Source: Altererythrobacter sp. BO-6
Lineage (GTDB): Bacteria > Pseudomonadota > Alphaproteobacteria > Sphingomonadales > Sphingomonadaceae
NCBI RefSeq assembly: GCF_011047315.1
Contig: NZ_CP049259.1
Coordinates: forward strand, 1,922,001-1,986,000
Length of the DNA stretch: 64,000 nt
Direction: 5' to 3'
Part shown: positions 44,438 to 53,600 of the stretch, piece by piece
Position numbering within the stretch: the first letter of the stretch is position 1
How the letters are laid out: each line of letters begins with the position of its first letter
The notes under the pieces: generated by a model
What the model was told of the DNA's origin: nothing
What the model saw: only the letters and a program-made list of their open reading frames with translations
Database searches by the model: none
Position numbers and translations under genes: made by a program

Positions 44438-45091
44438 CTAATTCAGTCGGTAAGTGATACGCGTGTTGTAACTGCCCGAAGTCGGGTTTCCGGCATCGTC
44501 AAGCGCGGGGTTGAAACGCGCATAACGTTGCATGCCGGCGCAAGCGGCTTCGTCCAGAATGCTCGATCCGCTGGAAGCGGTGACTTGGCAGGTGCCAACG
44601 CGGCCATCCGGGGTGACCGAGACGCGCACGCCCACGGTGCCCTGGATTTCCTCACGCAGTGCGCGCGAGGGGTAATTTTCCTGGATCCGGGCTGCCCAGC
44701 GGCGCTCGTCGCGGGTGGTCGCCCCGCGTGCCTGTGACGGCGGCGCGGGCGGTGCCGGCGGCGGAACAACCAGCGCCGGTGGTGCCGGCGGCGGTATGGT
44801 CGGCCGGGTCTGGATCGGCGGCGGGTTTACCGCAACGCTGATCGGCGGCGGCGGGGCCACGGGTGGGGGAGGTGCCTGTTGCTGCTGTTGCTCGGGCGGC
44901 GGCGGTTCATCTTCCGGCTCGGGCGGGGGCGGTTCTTCGATGTCGATCGTGGTAACACGTTCGGCAACCTTCTTGACCGCTTCGATCGCCAGGCCGCTGA
45001 TGAAGATATAGCCGACAACTACGTGAATCAGACCCACCAGTATGATGGCGACGATACGGTTGCCGCTTGTTTGTTGGTCAGCGTAAGCCAT
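44438..45091 (-). CDS. tonB: TonB energy transducer
   Basis: The 217-residue protein has one N-terminal membrane helix (about 12-33), a Pro/Glu/Gln-rich periplasmic linker (about 50-125, with PPPPEPEDEPPPPEQQQQQ) and a TonB C-terminal domain with YPSRALREEIQGTVGVRVSV, quoted as YPSRALREEIQGTVGVRV. The domain includes the Cys pair of GTCQV and EAACAG and ends RITYRLN. It links the ExbB-ExbD motor to outer-membrane receptors such as the one at 7.4-9.9 kb. The ATG at 45091 gives this N-terminus; the frame upstream is not coding. It is the first gene of the operon. Confidence 0.94.
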   Translation of the reverse strand: MAYADQQTSGNRIVAIILVGLIHVVVGYIFISGLAIEAVKKVAERVTTIDIEEPPPPEPEDEPPPPEQQQQQAPPPPVAPPPPISVAVNPPPIQTRPTIPPPAPPALVVPPPAPPAPPSQARGATTRDERRWAARIQENYPSRALREEIQGTVGVRVSVTPDGRVGTCQVTASSGSSILDEAACAGMQRYARFNPALDDAGNPTSGSYNTRITYRLN

Positions 45092-45447
45092 CCAGTCGCT
45101 TTCTCTCCATTCGCTGCGTCGGAACAAAGCCCGACCGGCAGGCCGCCGCAAACGATTCTGTTTGCGGAGCCCCAAACTCCATTTCGTCCCTGACCGAGCG
45201 GCGGCAAACCACCCGGAAGGCATTGCAGGCATGCTCTAAAGAGACCCACAATCAGGCCGTAGCGTGTCGTGTCCCCAACGACGCTCATGCCTTCCCGCGC
45301 TTTAACGAGCAAGCCATGGTCAGGCAAACGCTTTATCGGTTAATTGCCGATTCAGCGGCAATTGTCTGCTATGCAGGTTCGATCTCAGGTGGCATGCCAC
45401 GATCCTGTGCTGGTGCTGTTGGGCGTCATTCAGGAAAATCCAAGAGA
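45092..45447. promoter_or_regulatory. 356-nt divergent control region with three dyads
   Basis: No gene is visible between tonB (minus) and the secreted-protein gene (plus). It holds three perfect dyads: CCGCAAAC/GTTTGCGG at 45146-45153/45160-45167 (6-nt spacer), AATTGCCG/CGGCAATT at 45342-45349/45356-45363 (6-nt spacer), and the 12-nt palindrome GTGGCATGCCAC at 45389-45400. The first lies in the tonB leader and the other two upstream of the plus-strand gene. They could bind regulators; I cannot name one. I saw no convincing -35/-10 pair. Confidence 0.45.
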
Positions 45448-46289
45448 ATGAATAAAGCCATGAATTTCAGAATTTTGTGTCTCGCGATCGCTGCCGCAAT
45501 GCTGCCGTCGCCAGCGCTCGCCCAGGCCCAGCCCGGGGCGCCGACGGATCGACTCACCTATGCCGATCTCGCTGGCCTGGCCGATGGTGCGGAGCTGGTG
45601 GTGCGTGCACAGATTCGCCGCCAGATAATGCTGGAGCCGGAGCGTGCGGCGGGAGTCGCTGCGGGATTCGCGCGGCTCTATATCGAGGCGCGCACCGTCG
45701 CGTTGATAGCCGGGCCCAGCGGGGTTGGCGAAACGCTGCGCTATCTTGTCGATGTGCCTCTCGATTCGCGCGGACGCGCGCCGAAGCTCAAGAATGCGGA
45801 AGTCCTGCTGTTCGCACGCAGTGTGCCGGGGCGACCGGGCGAACTTCAGCTGACCAGCGAAACCGCCCAGTTCGTCTATACACCGGAATTGGAAGCGCGC
45901 TTGCGGCCGGTTCTGGCCGCGCTGGCTGCACCGGATGCGCCGCCGCAGATCAGCGGGATCAGCGATGCGCTGTCTGTGCCGGGCAACCTTGCCGGCGAAT
46001 CCGAGACGCAGATTTTTCTGAACACTGAATCCGGCTCGCCCGTTTCGATAACAGTGCTGCGGCGCCCCGGTCGCCCACCGACGTGGGGGTCTCATGGGGC
46101 GAGATCATCGATCAGGCCGCACGCCCGCCGGCGCCCGAATCGATCGAATGGTATCGGCTTGCCTGCTCGCTTCCGGCGCGTCTGCCACGCGGAACCAACT
46201 TGTCGCAGGACAGCGCCGCCGAGGCGCAGGCCGCACGTGACTATGCGCTGGTGCTGGGCGAATTGGGCCCCTGCGTGCGCACGCTCTGA
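45448..46289 (+). pseudogene. Secreted hypothetical protein with a -1 frameshift
   Basis: The product starts with a signal peptide (MNFRILCLAIAAAMLPSPAL, cleaved after ALAQ) and has TYADLAGLADGAELVVRAQI and YLVDVPLDSRGRAPKLKNAE segments. The N-terminal frame runs to about TVLRRPG; the natural C-terminal end, VSWGEIIDQAARPPAPESIE onward to CVRTL, is in another frame. The junction is the CCCC run at 46065-46068: adding one C gives a continuous product of 280 residues. Length 3n+2 agrees with one missing base. I recognise no domain with a known reaction; similar periplasmic proteins occur in Sphingomonads by my general knowledge. Probably a sequence error. Confidence 0.75.
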
Positions 46290-46371
46290 AGCGGGCCAGC
46301 AAGCCGATCTAGCAGTGGAGCAAGACAAAGTGGTTCCCTCCGCGCCCGGGCTCGCGCTAGAGGCGTCGACG

Positions 46372-46797
46372 ATGACACAGCCTTTCCGCCACCGATTCCG
46401 CGTGCGCTATGCCGAAGTCGACCCGCAATCGGTCGTCTTCAACTCGCGCTATCTTGAATATGCCGATCTCATTATCACCGAGTACTGGCGTGAAGCCGGC
46501 CTGCATTTCACGGGTGATGGTGCGCTCGAATTCCACGTGGTCAAGGCGGTGGTGGATTTTGAAAAGCCGATCCGCGCCGACGAGATCGTCGAGGGTCGCG
46601 CCTGGACCACCAGGATCGGCAATTCATCGATCAACACGCGAATCGAATTTCACGGCGCAGGCCGGAGCGAGGATGACCGGCGCGCTGTGATCGAACTTGT
46701 CCATGTCCATGTCGATCTCGCAAGCGGTCGCTCGATGGCCATTCCAACCTCTGCCAGAGAGGCACTCGGACAACGCGAGGAGCAGGCGCATGGCTGA
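46372..46797 (+). CDS. YbgC/4-hydroxybenzoyl-CoA-type hotdog thioesterase
   Basis: The 141-residue protein has the 4HBT signature YAEVDPQSVVFNSRYLEYAD, with the catalytic aspartate in EVDPQSVVFNSRYL, and a later VVDFEKPIRADEIVEGRAW strand pair. It would hydrolyse an acyl-CoA or aryl-CoA. The ATG at 46372 gives the start MTQPFRHRFRVRYAEVD, just before the signature; the open frame runs through the broken gene upstream and is not a fusion. The stop overlaps homoserine dehydrogenase by 8 nt. A role next to hom is unclear. Confidence 0.88.
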   Translation: MTQPFRHRFRVRYAEVDPQSVVFNSRYLEYADLIITEYWREAGLHFTGDGALEFHVVKAVVDFEKPIRADEIVEGRAWTTRIGNSSINTRIEFHGAGRSEDDRRAVIELVHVHVDLASGRSMAIPTSAREALGQREEQAHG

Positions 46798-48100
46798 TTC
46801 GCTGAGGATTGGCCTGGCTGGTCTTGGCACTGTGGGCACCGGCGTGATCCGCCTGCTCGAAACCAACCGCAACCTGCTGACCGCGCGCGCGGGCAGACCG
46901 CTGGAACTCGTGGCAGTCAGCGCGCGCGACCGGCATCGGCATCGTGGCATCGATCTATCGCTTTACGGCTGGGAAGACGACATGTCGGAACTGGCGCGGC
47001 GCGACGATGTCGATGTAGTGGTTGAACTGGTCGGCGGATCGGATGGCCCGGCGCTGGCGCTGGCCAAAGCGGCGCTGGGTGCGGGCAAGCCGCTCGTCAC
47101 AGCCAACAAGGCGATGATCGCGCATCATGGGCTGGCTCTGGCCGAGCTGGCCGAAGCGAAGGATGTGGCGCTCAAATTCGAGGCAGCAGTTGCCGGCGGC
47201 ATTCCCGTGGTGAAGGGCCTGCGCGAAGGCACTTCGGCCAATGCGCTCGAACGGATCTACGGGATCCTCAACGGCACCTGCAATTATATCCTCTCGACCA
47301 TGGAGGACACCGGGGCCGACTTTGCCGAGGTGCTGCGGGAAGCCCAAGCGAAGGGCTATGCCGAGGCGGACCCGACGTTCGATATCGAAGCGATCGACGC
47401 GGCACACAAGCTGTCGATCCTTGCCGCGATCGGGTTTGGCGCGCGGATCGATTTCGCTGCCGTGCGCACCACGGGGATCGCGCAGGTCAAGGCGGCCGAC
47501 ATCGCCCAGGCCGATGCATTGGGGTATGTTATCCGTCTGATCGCGATGACCGATGTCGAGCTCGACGATGGCGGCACGCCGCGGCTGTTGCAGCGTGTGC
47601 GGCCGTGCCTCGTGCCCAAGCAGCACCCGCTTGCCAGCGTCGATGGCCCCACCAACGCGGTGGTGGCGGAAGGCAACTTTTCCGGACGGCTGCTGTTCCA
47701 GGGCGCGGGAGCTGGCGAAGGCCCGACTGCCAGTGCAGTGGTTGCAGACCTGATCGATATCGCGCGCGACGAAGTGGGTGCGCCGTTCTCGATTCCCGTT
47801 GCCCAGTTGGCCGCCATGCCGCCGGCCGAGCCAGGGCACAGGATGGAGCGCACCTACCTGCGTTTCACGGTGGCGGATCGCCCCGGCGTGCTGGCGGAAA
47901 TCACCGCCGCGATGCGCGATGCCGGGGTGTCGATCGAAAGCCTGATCCAGAAGGCCCGGCCCGACGATGGCGGCGATGTTCTGGTGGCGATGGTCACCCA
48001 TGAAGGGCCGGAGCGCAGCATTGCCGAGGCACTGGCGCTGCTCGAAGGTTCGGAAAGCCTTACGGCCCAACCCCTGGTGCTGCCGATCCTGCCGGACTGA
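46790..48100 (+). CDS. hom: Homoserine dehydrogenase
   Basis: The 436-residue enzyme reduces aspartate-semialdehyde to homoserine for threonine and methionine synthesis. It has the NAD(P) motif GLAGLGTVGTGVIRLLE, the catalytic region EAAVAGGIPVVKGLREG with GILNGTCNYILSTME, the lysine in AKGYAEADPTFDIEAIDAAHK (as GYAEADPTFDIEAIDAAHK) and a C-terminal ACT domain (FTVADRPGVLAEITAAM to the end). The ACT domain usually gives threonine feedback control. The start at 46790 follows GAGGAG and overlaps the hotdog gene by 8 nt. Confidence 0.96.
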   Translation: MADSLRIGLAGLGTVGTGVIRLLETNRNLLTARAGRPLELVAVSARDRHRHRGIDLSLYGWEDDMSELARRDDVDVVVELVGGSDGPALALAKAALGAGKPLVTANKAMIAHHGLALAELAEAKDVALKFEAAVAGGIPVVKGLREGTSANALERIYGILNGTCNYILSTMEDTGADFAEVLREAQAKGYAEADPTFDIEAIDAAHKLSILAAIGFGARIDFAAVRTTGIAQVKAADIAQADALGYVIRLIAMTDVELDDGGTPRLLQRVRPCLVPKQHPLASVDGPTNAVVAEGNFSGRLLFQGAGAGEGPTASAVVADLIDIARDEVGAPFSIPVAQLAAMPPAEPGHRMERTYLRFTVADRPGVLAEITAAMRDAGVSIESLIQKARPDDGGDVLVAMVTHEGPERSIAEALALLEGSESLTAQPLVLPILPD

Positions 48101-48662
48101 TTTCGGCGGCTTCGGCCGGGTCTGGCTGCTTGATCGCGGTGTCGCGCCCTAGTGGCGGCAAGCCGCGCGCGATCCGGTCTGCGTCAGAGCCCGCAGGTGC
48201 TTCGGGCAGGGCGCTGAGGTCGATCATCAGCGCAGGCGGTGGCGGGCATTTCTGCAGCCCGGGAATGCACAGGCTGCCGACCGTCGCCGGGCCTTTGAAG
48301 ATGCCGGGGCCAGCGACGTCGGGAGACAGAAGATCACCCGCGAACATAGTTTCCTCAGCATAGCGTTGCTGCGTCCGTTCGCGATCTCCCGTGGTGAAGC
48401 GGTCACTGTCGTCTACTATCTCGCGACACACGACGATCTCGCGCGAGATCGTCGCCGCTTCCTGCTCGCGCTCGCATTGTTCGATCCGGCGCTGGTCAAC
48501 CTCGCGCTCGCGTGCCTTCACCAGCAGGTCGATAACTTCCGGCTTGTCCGCGCGGTCATCCACGGGCCCGATCGCATCTTGCGCGGATAACGGCGCCGAG
48601 AAGATCGTCAGCGCTGTCATCGCAATGCATCGGTTGATCGATAATGCTGCGATGCTCGACAA
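48060..48662 (-). CDS. Secreted hypothetical protein (Sphingomonad type)
   Basis: The 200-residue protein has a signal peptide (1-28, ending SAPLSAQ). The mature part contains QCEREQEAATISREIVVCRE, a C...IVVC pattern seen in many small periplasmic proteins of Sphingomonads, then CIPGLQKCPPPPALMIDLSA with two more cysteines, then an acidic/Ala/Pro-rich end. I do not recognise a function. It is convergent with hom and overlaps its 3' end by 41 nt, with the proline-rich tail as the overlapping part. Start choice: the first ATG is used; MTALTIFSAPLSAQ at residue 15 is an alternative. Confidence 0.7.
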   Translation of the reverse strand: MSSIAALSINRCIAMTALTIFSAPLSAQDAIGPVDDRADKPEVIDLLVKAREREVDQRRIEQCEREQEAATISREIVVCREIVDDSDRFTTGDRERTQQRYAEETMFAGDLLSPDVAGPGIFKGPATVGSLCIPGLQKCPPPPALMIDLSALPEAPAGSDADRIARGLPPLGRDTAIKQPDPAEAAEISPAGSAAPGVGP

Positions 48663-48717
48663 GCGCCATTCCTTTGCTTAGGCGCAAGCCACACACACCG
48701 GAGGGACTGAATCGCAC

Positions 48718-49713
48718 ATGAATACCGACATTCTGGCCAATAAACCCGCCGGTGAAAGCGCGCTTGATCGTGTGCTCGTGCTTGAAATGGTGCGCGTGAC
48801 AGAGGCTGCCGCCGTCGCCGCCTCGCAGCTGATCGGGCGCGGTGACGAGAAGGCGGCAGACGCCGCGGCAGTGGAGGCGATGCGCCGGGCCTTCGATACC
48901 TTGTATATGGACGGAACCGTGGTGATCGGCGAGGGCGAGCGCGACGAAGCGCCGATGCTGTATATCGGCGAGAAGGTGGGCGGCGCGCCCGGCAAGGGAC
49001 CGAAGATCGACATCGCGCTTGACCCGCTCGAAGGCACCACCATCACCGCCAAGGCCGGTCCAAACGCGCTGGCCGTCTTGGCGGCGGCGGAAGAGGGCAA
49101 CCTCCTGAACGCGCCCGACACCTATATGGACAAGATCGCGGTCGGGCCGGGCTATCCGCCCGATATCATCGACCTTGCAAAGAGCCCGACTGAGAATGTT
49201 CAAGCGGTGGCCGCCGCCAAGGGCGTCAAGCCGTCCGACATCATAGTGTGCGTGCTTGACCGTCCGCGTCATGCCGAACTTATTGCGGAACTGCGCGGGA
49301 TCGGCTGCGGCGTCGTCCTGATCGGCGATGGCGACGTCGCGGGCGTGATCGCAGTGACCGACGAAGACACCACGATCGATATGTACATGGGCCAGGGCGG
49401 CGCCCCGGAAGGTGTGCTCGCAGCCGCGGCGCTGCGCTGCGTCGGGGGGCAATTCAACGGCCGGCTGGTGTTCCGCAACGAGGATGAAAAGGCACGTGCC
49501 CGCCGGCTCGGCATCACCGACTTCGATCGCATCTACAAGCTGGAGGACCTGGCCAAGGGCGACTGCATCTTTGCCGCGACCGGCGTGACGTCGGGCTCTC
49601 TGCTGGATGGCGTGAAGCGGCTGCGCGGCGGTAAGATGACCACCCACAGCGTGGTGATGCGTGCGTCAAGCGGCACGGTCCGCTGGATCAGGGGCGAACA
49701 TCGGACGCGTTGA
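48718..49713 (+). CDS. glpX: Class II fructose-1,6-bisphosphatase
   Basis: The 331-residue GlpX-type enzyme releases phosphate from fructose 1,6-bisphosphate in gluconeogenesis. It has MDGTVVIGEGERDEAPMLYI with the metal-binding Glu/Asp, the DPLEGTTITAKAG phosphate site and GQGGAPEGVLAAAALRCVGG. The end GKMTTHSVVMRASSGTVRWI is typical. In many Sphingomonadales hom and glpX are neighbours, as here with one small minus-strand gene between. GCA-rich upstream sequence includes GGAGGG 11-16 nt before the ATG. Confidence 0.95.
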   Translation: MNTDILANKPAGESALDRVLVLEMVRVTEAAAVAASQLIGRGDEKAADAAAVEAMRRAFDTLYMDGTVVIGEGERDEAPMLYIGEKVGGAPGKGPKIDIALDPLEGTTITAKAGPNALAVLAAAEEGNLLNAPDTYMDKIAVGPGYPPDIIDLAKSPTENVQAVAAAKGVKPSDIIVCVLDRPRHAELIAELRGIGCGVVLIGDGDVAGVIAVTDEDTTIDMYMGQGGAPEGVLAAAALRCVGGQFNGRLVFRNEDEKARARRLGITDFDRIYKLEDLAKGDCIFAATGVTSGSLLDGVKRLRGGKMTTHSVVMRASSGTVRWIRGEHRTR

Positions 49714-49808
49714 CCGACTTCGAAGGGGAAACCCGGCGCCCATCTGTTGCAATTGCATGACGCTCCGCTAGGCGGGTTGCACCAGTCGCACCGGAGGATT
49801 CGCACCCG

Positions 49809-50744
49809 ATGAAGATCATGTCCGGCAATTCGAACCTGCCGCTCGCGCGTGCGGTCGCTGCCTATCTCGAGATCCCGCTCACCGATGCCAGCGTACGGCG
49901 CTTTGCCGACGAGGAGGTGTTCGTCGAGATTCATGAGAATGTGCGCGGTGAGGACGTGTTCCTGATCCAGCCGACGAGCTTTCCGGCGAACGATAATCTG
50001 ATGGAGCTGCTGATCTGCATCGATGCGCTCAAACGCGCTTCGGCCAAGCGGATAACCGCGGTGGTGCCCTATTTCGGCTATGCCCGGCAGGATCGCAAGC
50101 CCGGCCCGCGCACGCCGATTTCGGCCAAGCTGGTGGCGGATCTGATCACCCGCGCGGGGGCTGACAGGGTCCTGGCGGTCGATCTCCACGCCGGACAGAT
50201 CCAGGGCTTCTTCGATATCCCGACGGACAATCTCTATGCCGCGCCGGTCATGGCAGCGGACATCCAGGCCCGCTATGGCGACCAGGACCTGATGGTGGTC
50301 AGCCCGGACGTTGGCGGCGTGGTCCGCGCCCGCGCGCTGGCCAAGCGGCTCGACAATGCCCCGCTGGCGATTGTCGACAAGCGTCGCGATCGCCCTGGCG
50401 AGAGCGAAGTGATGAACATCATCGGCGAGGTGAAGGGGCGCCACTGCATCCTGATCGATGACATCGTCGATTCGGGCGGTACCCTATGCAACGCGGCGCA
50501 AGCGCTACTCGATGAAGGTGCGACCAGCGTCGCCGCCTATATCACCCACGGGGTTTTGTCGGGCGGGGCAGTTGCGCGCGTCGACAGTTCCGCGCTGAAG
50601 GAACTCGTGATTACCGATACCATCCGCCCGACCGAAGCGACGGAGAATTCGAGCCGTATCCGGGTGCTGACGATCGCGCCCCTGATCGGCGAAGCGGTCC
50701 GGCGCATTGCCGATGAAAGCTCGGTCAGCTCGCTGTTCGACTAG
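49809..50744 (+). CDS. prs: Ribose-phosphate pyrophosphokinase
   Basis: The 311-residue enzyme makes PRPP from ribose 5-phosphate and ATP for nucleotide, histidine and tryptophan synthesis. It contains [39 protein letters not shown] (flexible ATP loop), [19 protein letters not shown] and the PRPP motif [18 protein letters not shown]. The start follows a GGAGGATTCGCACCCG spacer. Its stop overlaps by 4 nt that of the convergent AraC-type gene. A 95-nt gap lies before it, after glpX. Confidence 0.96.
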   Translation: MKIMSGNSNLPLARAVAAYLEIPLTDASVRRFADEEVFVEIHENVRGEDVFLIQPTSFPANDNLMELLICIDALKRASAKRITAVVPYFGYARQDRKPGPRTPISAKLVADLITRAGADRVLAVDLHAGQIQGFFDIPTDNLYAAPVMAADIQARYGDQDLMVVSPDVGGVVRARALAKRLDNAPLAIVDKRRDRPGESEVMNIIGEVKGRHCILIDDIVDSGGTLCNAAQALLDEGATSVAAYITHGVLSGGAVARVDSSALKELVITDTIRPTEATENSSRIRVLTIAPLIGEAVRRIADESSVSSLFD

Positions 50745-51703
50745 ATTCCCTCGCCGGCAAACCAGGGGCGTTGCTGGCCCGGTTGCAGCCGGTTGAGCTC
50801 CTCAAGTCGCCGCGCCTGGCGGGTTTCGACATTGATGGTCATCAGCGGGTGAGTGGCTGCGCGAAATGCGCTGGGCGTGGTGCCGAAGAAAGCTGCAAAT
50901 TCGCGGATCAGGTGGGATTGATCGAAGAAGCGCAGCATCAGCTGTTCGGCCTCGTCCTCGTCGGCCACGCCGCACAGCTGTGCGGCGATGTCGAGCGCCC
51001 GTGCACGGCGCAGAACCTGTTTGGGAGTAAGCCCGAAATCGCGCTTTACCACCCGCTCCAGCTTGCGCAGGCTGATGCCCTGCTCCTCTGAAAAATCCAG
51101 CAGTGCAAGGTTGGGATCGGCAAAGCTGGCCAGCTCGAACGCCGTGCTGATCGGGTCCGGCACCGCCGGGTTGCGCTCGGCAATGGTACGGCGCAGTGCC
51201 TCTTCCAACTGCGCCAGCCATTGTTCGGGTTCGCCTTCTGGAGGATATTCGGCAAACAGGTTACGCCTGATCAAACCCAGCGGGTCTCCGCGCTCGATCC
51301 GGTTGACGATCGGCTCGACCGCACGCCCGGAAAGAAGTGGAAGTGCACCAGGCCGCAGCCCCACACCGATAGCGATTACCGGCCCGGAGCAGCTCAGCGA
51401 CATGTAGCGCGAATGGGGGCCAAACAGCAGCGGCTCGTCGCGATAATGCCCGGTCCCGTCAAGCGACGACGTGGTCCAGTCGCCATGCAAAACGATCCGT
51501 TCGTAAACCAGATCGTTGCACATGCCGCAGCGGATCAGCGATCCCGGCCCGGTCTCGATCTTGGCAGCGACCAGGCGGGCAATCCATGGGCGTAAGTCTT
51601 CTGCCGGTGCGCGGTTGATCGAAAGCGGCATGCCATCGCGCGACACGCCCGACTGCGGTTCGGATTGTCGACGCCATGCTTCGGCGTCGTTCCCGCTTGC
51701 CAT
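50741..51703 (-). CDS. AraC-family transcriptional regulator (tandem copy 1)
   Basis: The 320-residue regulator has an N-terminal sensor part ([24 protein letters not shown]) and a C-terminal AraC helix-turn-helix: [30 protein letters not shown] in part ([20 protein letters not shown]) and the second helix in [22 protein letters not shown]. The [18 protein letters not shown] block is almost identical to that of the next gene. The N-terminal part belongs to no ligand family I can name. It is convergent with prs; the 74-nt gap to copy 2 may hold its promoter. Confidence 0.9.
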   Translation of the reverse strand: MASGNDAEAWRRQSEPQSGVSRDGMPLSINRAPAEDLRPWIARLVAAKIETGPGSLIRCGMCNDLVYERIVLHGDWTTSSLDGTGHYRDEPLLFGPHSRYMSLSCSGPVIAIGVGLRPGALPLLSGRAVEPIVNRIERGDPLGLIRRNLFAEYPPEGEPEQWLAQLEEALRRTIAERNPAVPDPISTAFELASFADPNLALLDFSEEQGISLRKLERVVKRDFGLTPKQVLRRARALDIAAQLCGVADEDEAEQLMLRFFDQSHLIREFAAFFGTTPSAFRAATHPLMTINVETRQARRLEELNRLQPGQQRPWFAGEGI

Positions 51704-51777
51704 GATCTGCGCCCCTTTTGTTATGGCAACAACCTAGCCCAAGCTGCGGCACAAGTCGATGCTGTGACCGCACCGGG

Positions 51778-52755
51778 TCAGGCGCGTCGCCAGGGATATG
51801 AAGCGGATGGATCGTGGCGGCCCAGTACTTCCAGTCGCCGGGCCTGGCGGGCTTCCAGTGCCAGCGTCATCAGCGGTTGTGGCCTGCGCAAGAATTGTTT
51901 GGGGGTCATGCCGAAGAAGGCCGAAAACTCGCGGATCATGTGCGACTGGTCATAATATCGCAGCGCCAGTTCCTCGGCTTCTTCGTCGTCCGCAACGCCG
52001 CGCAGATTGGCGGCAATGTCGAGCGCCCTGGCCCGCCGCAGCACCTGCTTGGGGGTCTGGCCGAAAGACTTCTTGATCAATCGTTCCAGCCTGCGCCGAT
52101 CGATGCCGTGTTCCGCTGCGAAGTCGCCAATGCTCAGGTTCGGATCGGCGAAGGCAGCCCTGTCGAAGGCGGCAACGATCGGATCGGGCTTGGCACCGCC
52201 GGCCCGCTCCACCAATTGCTGAAGCAGGATTTCTGCAACACGCAGCCATCGTTCAGGCGGACCGGCAGGGTCGAACCATTCGAGCAATTGTGCGCTCGTA
52301 CCCCAGTTCTCATTGCCGTAGATGTGATCGTAAAGGATGATGCGATCAAGCGTATCGGGCACAGGCGGGCCCCTAAGCGCGCTCACTGCCCCAGGCTTCA
52401 GCGCCACACCAACAGTGGCGAAGCTTCCCTTGACGGTAACCGGCATCCGCCGCGTATGCGGACCGAAAAACAGCGCTGCATTGCTGTAACGGCCATGGCC
52501 GTCGCGCGTTTCTGCCCCCCATTCGCCGCGAAACAGCACGCGCAGGATTGGAGTGTCGGCGACCAGCCCGCATTCGATCAGGTGGTCCGGCTCGGCCTCG
52601 ACCTGCGTGGCATATACGCGCGCCACCCAGGGTGACAGCTCTTCACACGGCGCCCGGTTGAGCGACAGCGGCTCACCGGCGGCAGTGTGCCCCAATAGCG
52701 AGCGCAGCCCCAGGCTCGTATCTACCCGATTGTCTTCGTGCCCCGTTTCGGTCAC
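51778..52755 (-). CDS. AraC-family transcriptional regulator (tandem copy 2)
   Basis: The 325-residue protein is a clear paralog of the preceding gene. Shared blocks include LSLNRAPCEELSPWVARV against [28 protein letters not shown], and the helix-turn-helix [20 protein letters not shown] and YYDQSHMIREFSAFFGMTPK. The start is GTG at 52755 after GGGGCGGGG. Same-strand order, 74-nt spacing and full-length similarity indicate tandem duplication followed by divergence in the sensor part. Target genes are unknown; hisN is divergent 74 nt away. Confidence 0.9.
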   Translation of the reverse strand: MTETGHEDNRVDTSLGLRSLLGHTAAGEPLSLNRAPCEELSPWVARVYATQVEAEPDHLIECGLVADTPILRVLFRGEWGAETRDGHGRYSNAALFFGPHTRRMPVTVKGSFATVGVALKPGAVSALRGPPVPDTLDRIILYDHIYGNENWGTSAQLLEWFDPAGPPERWLRVAEILLQQLVERAGGAKPDPIVAAFDRAAFADPNLSIGDFAAEHGIDRRRLERLIKKSFGQTPKQVLRRARALDIAANLRGVADDEEAEELALRYYDQSHMIREFSAFFGMTPKQFLRRPQPLMTLALEARQARRLEVLGRHDPSASYPWRRA

Positions 52756-52829
52756 AGCGATTCCCCGCCCCTTTTAGAGGCTTGATGCGACCACCACTTA
52801 ACTATCTAGCGTGAAATGAAGCAATTGTA

Positions 52830-53600
52830 ATGGATTCATCCGACATCTTGTGCGCCCAGCGGCTGGCCGAAGCCGCGCGTGATGCAATCCGGCCACTTTA
52901 TCGCGGGGCATGGTCGCACGAGCGCAAGGACGACCACAGTTTCGTGACCGAAGCCGACCGCGCGGCTGAAGCAGCGATGCGCGCCATCATCGAGCGGGAA
53001 TATCCTGCTGATGGAATTATCGGCGAGGAATATGGCAACCGCAATCCGGGTGCGGGCCGGCAATGGGTGCTCGATCCGATCGATGGCACCACCAGCTTTA
53101 TCGCCGGGCGGCCGATTTTCGGCACGCTGATCGCCCTCCTGGAGGAAGGCTGGCCGGTGCTGGGCGTGATCGACCAGCCGATCCTGGGTGAACGGTGGCT
53201 GGGCGTTACCGGCCAGGGCACCTTGTTCAACGACCGGCCTGTGCATGGGGCGCCGTGCCGCGAACTCAGCGATGCCGTGCTCGCCACCACCAGCCCGCAC
53301 CTGTTCTCAGGCGAGCAGATCGAACCCTTCATGAAGCTCTCGGGCGCTGTCGCCCATCGCAAGATCATCTGGGGTGGCGATTGCTACAATTACGGGCTTG
53401 TCGCATCCGGCCATGTCGATGTGGTGTGCGAGGCGGGCCTGAAACTGCATGACTTTGCCGCGCTTGTGCCGGTGGTGGAAGGAGCGGGCGGCGTGATGTG
53501 TGACTGGAACGGCGAGCCGCTCAATGCGGAAAGCACAGGCGAAGTGCTGGCGATCGGGGATCCCGCGCGGCTTGAGGATGTGCTCGAGGCAATGCAGTGA
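52830..53600 (+). CDS. hisN: Histidinol-phosphatase HisN (inositol-monophosphatase family)
   Basis: The 256-residue protein has the IMPase metal motifs GIIGEEYGNRNPG (Glu) and WVLDPIDGTTSFIAGRPIFG (DPIDGT). The later motif GGDCYNYGLVASGHVDVVCE with LKLHDFAALVPVVEGAGG resembles HisN-type histidinol-phosphatases more than SuhB. It would remove phosphate from histidinol phosphate in histidine synthesis; a general IMPase role cannot be excluded. The stop overlaps the next gene's GTG start. Confidence 0.87.
   Translation: MDSSDILCAQRLAEAARDAIRPLYRGAWSHERKDDHSFVTEADRAAEAAMRAIIEREYPADGIIGEEYGNRNPGAGRQWVLDPIDGTTSFIAGRPIFGTLIALLEEGWPVLGVIDQPILGERWLGVTGQGTLFNDRPVHGAPCRELSDAVLATTSPHLFSGEQIEPFMKLSGAVAHRKIIWGGDCYNYGLVASGHVDVVCEAGLKLHDFAALVPVVEGAGGVMCDWNGEPLNAESTGEVLAIGDPARLEDVLEAMQ

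Noticed and set aside
45360..45400. tRNA-like GGTTCGATCTC sequence
   Set aside because: It resembles a T-loop by chance; no acceptor or anticodon arms can be drawn around it.
45067..46797. One 576-codon frame joining the secreted protein to the hotdog thioesterase
   Set aside because: The middle part is out-of-frame translation after the break at 46065-46068; the thioesterase has its own ATG at 46372, which gives a compact single-hotdog protein.
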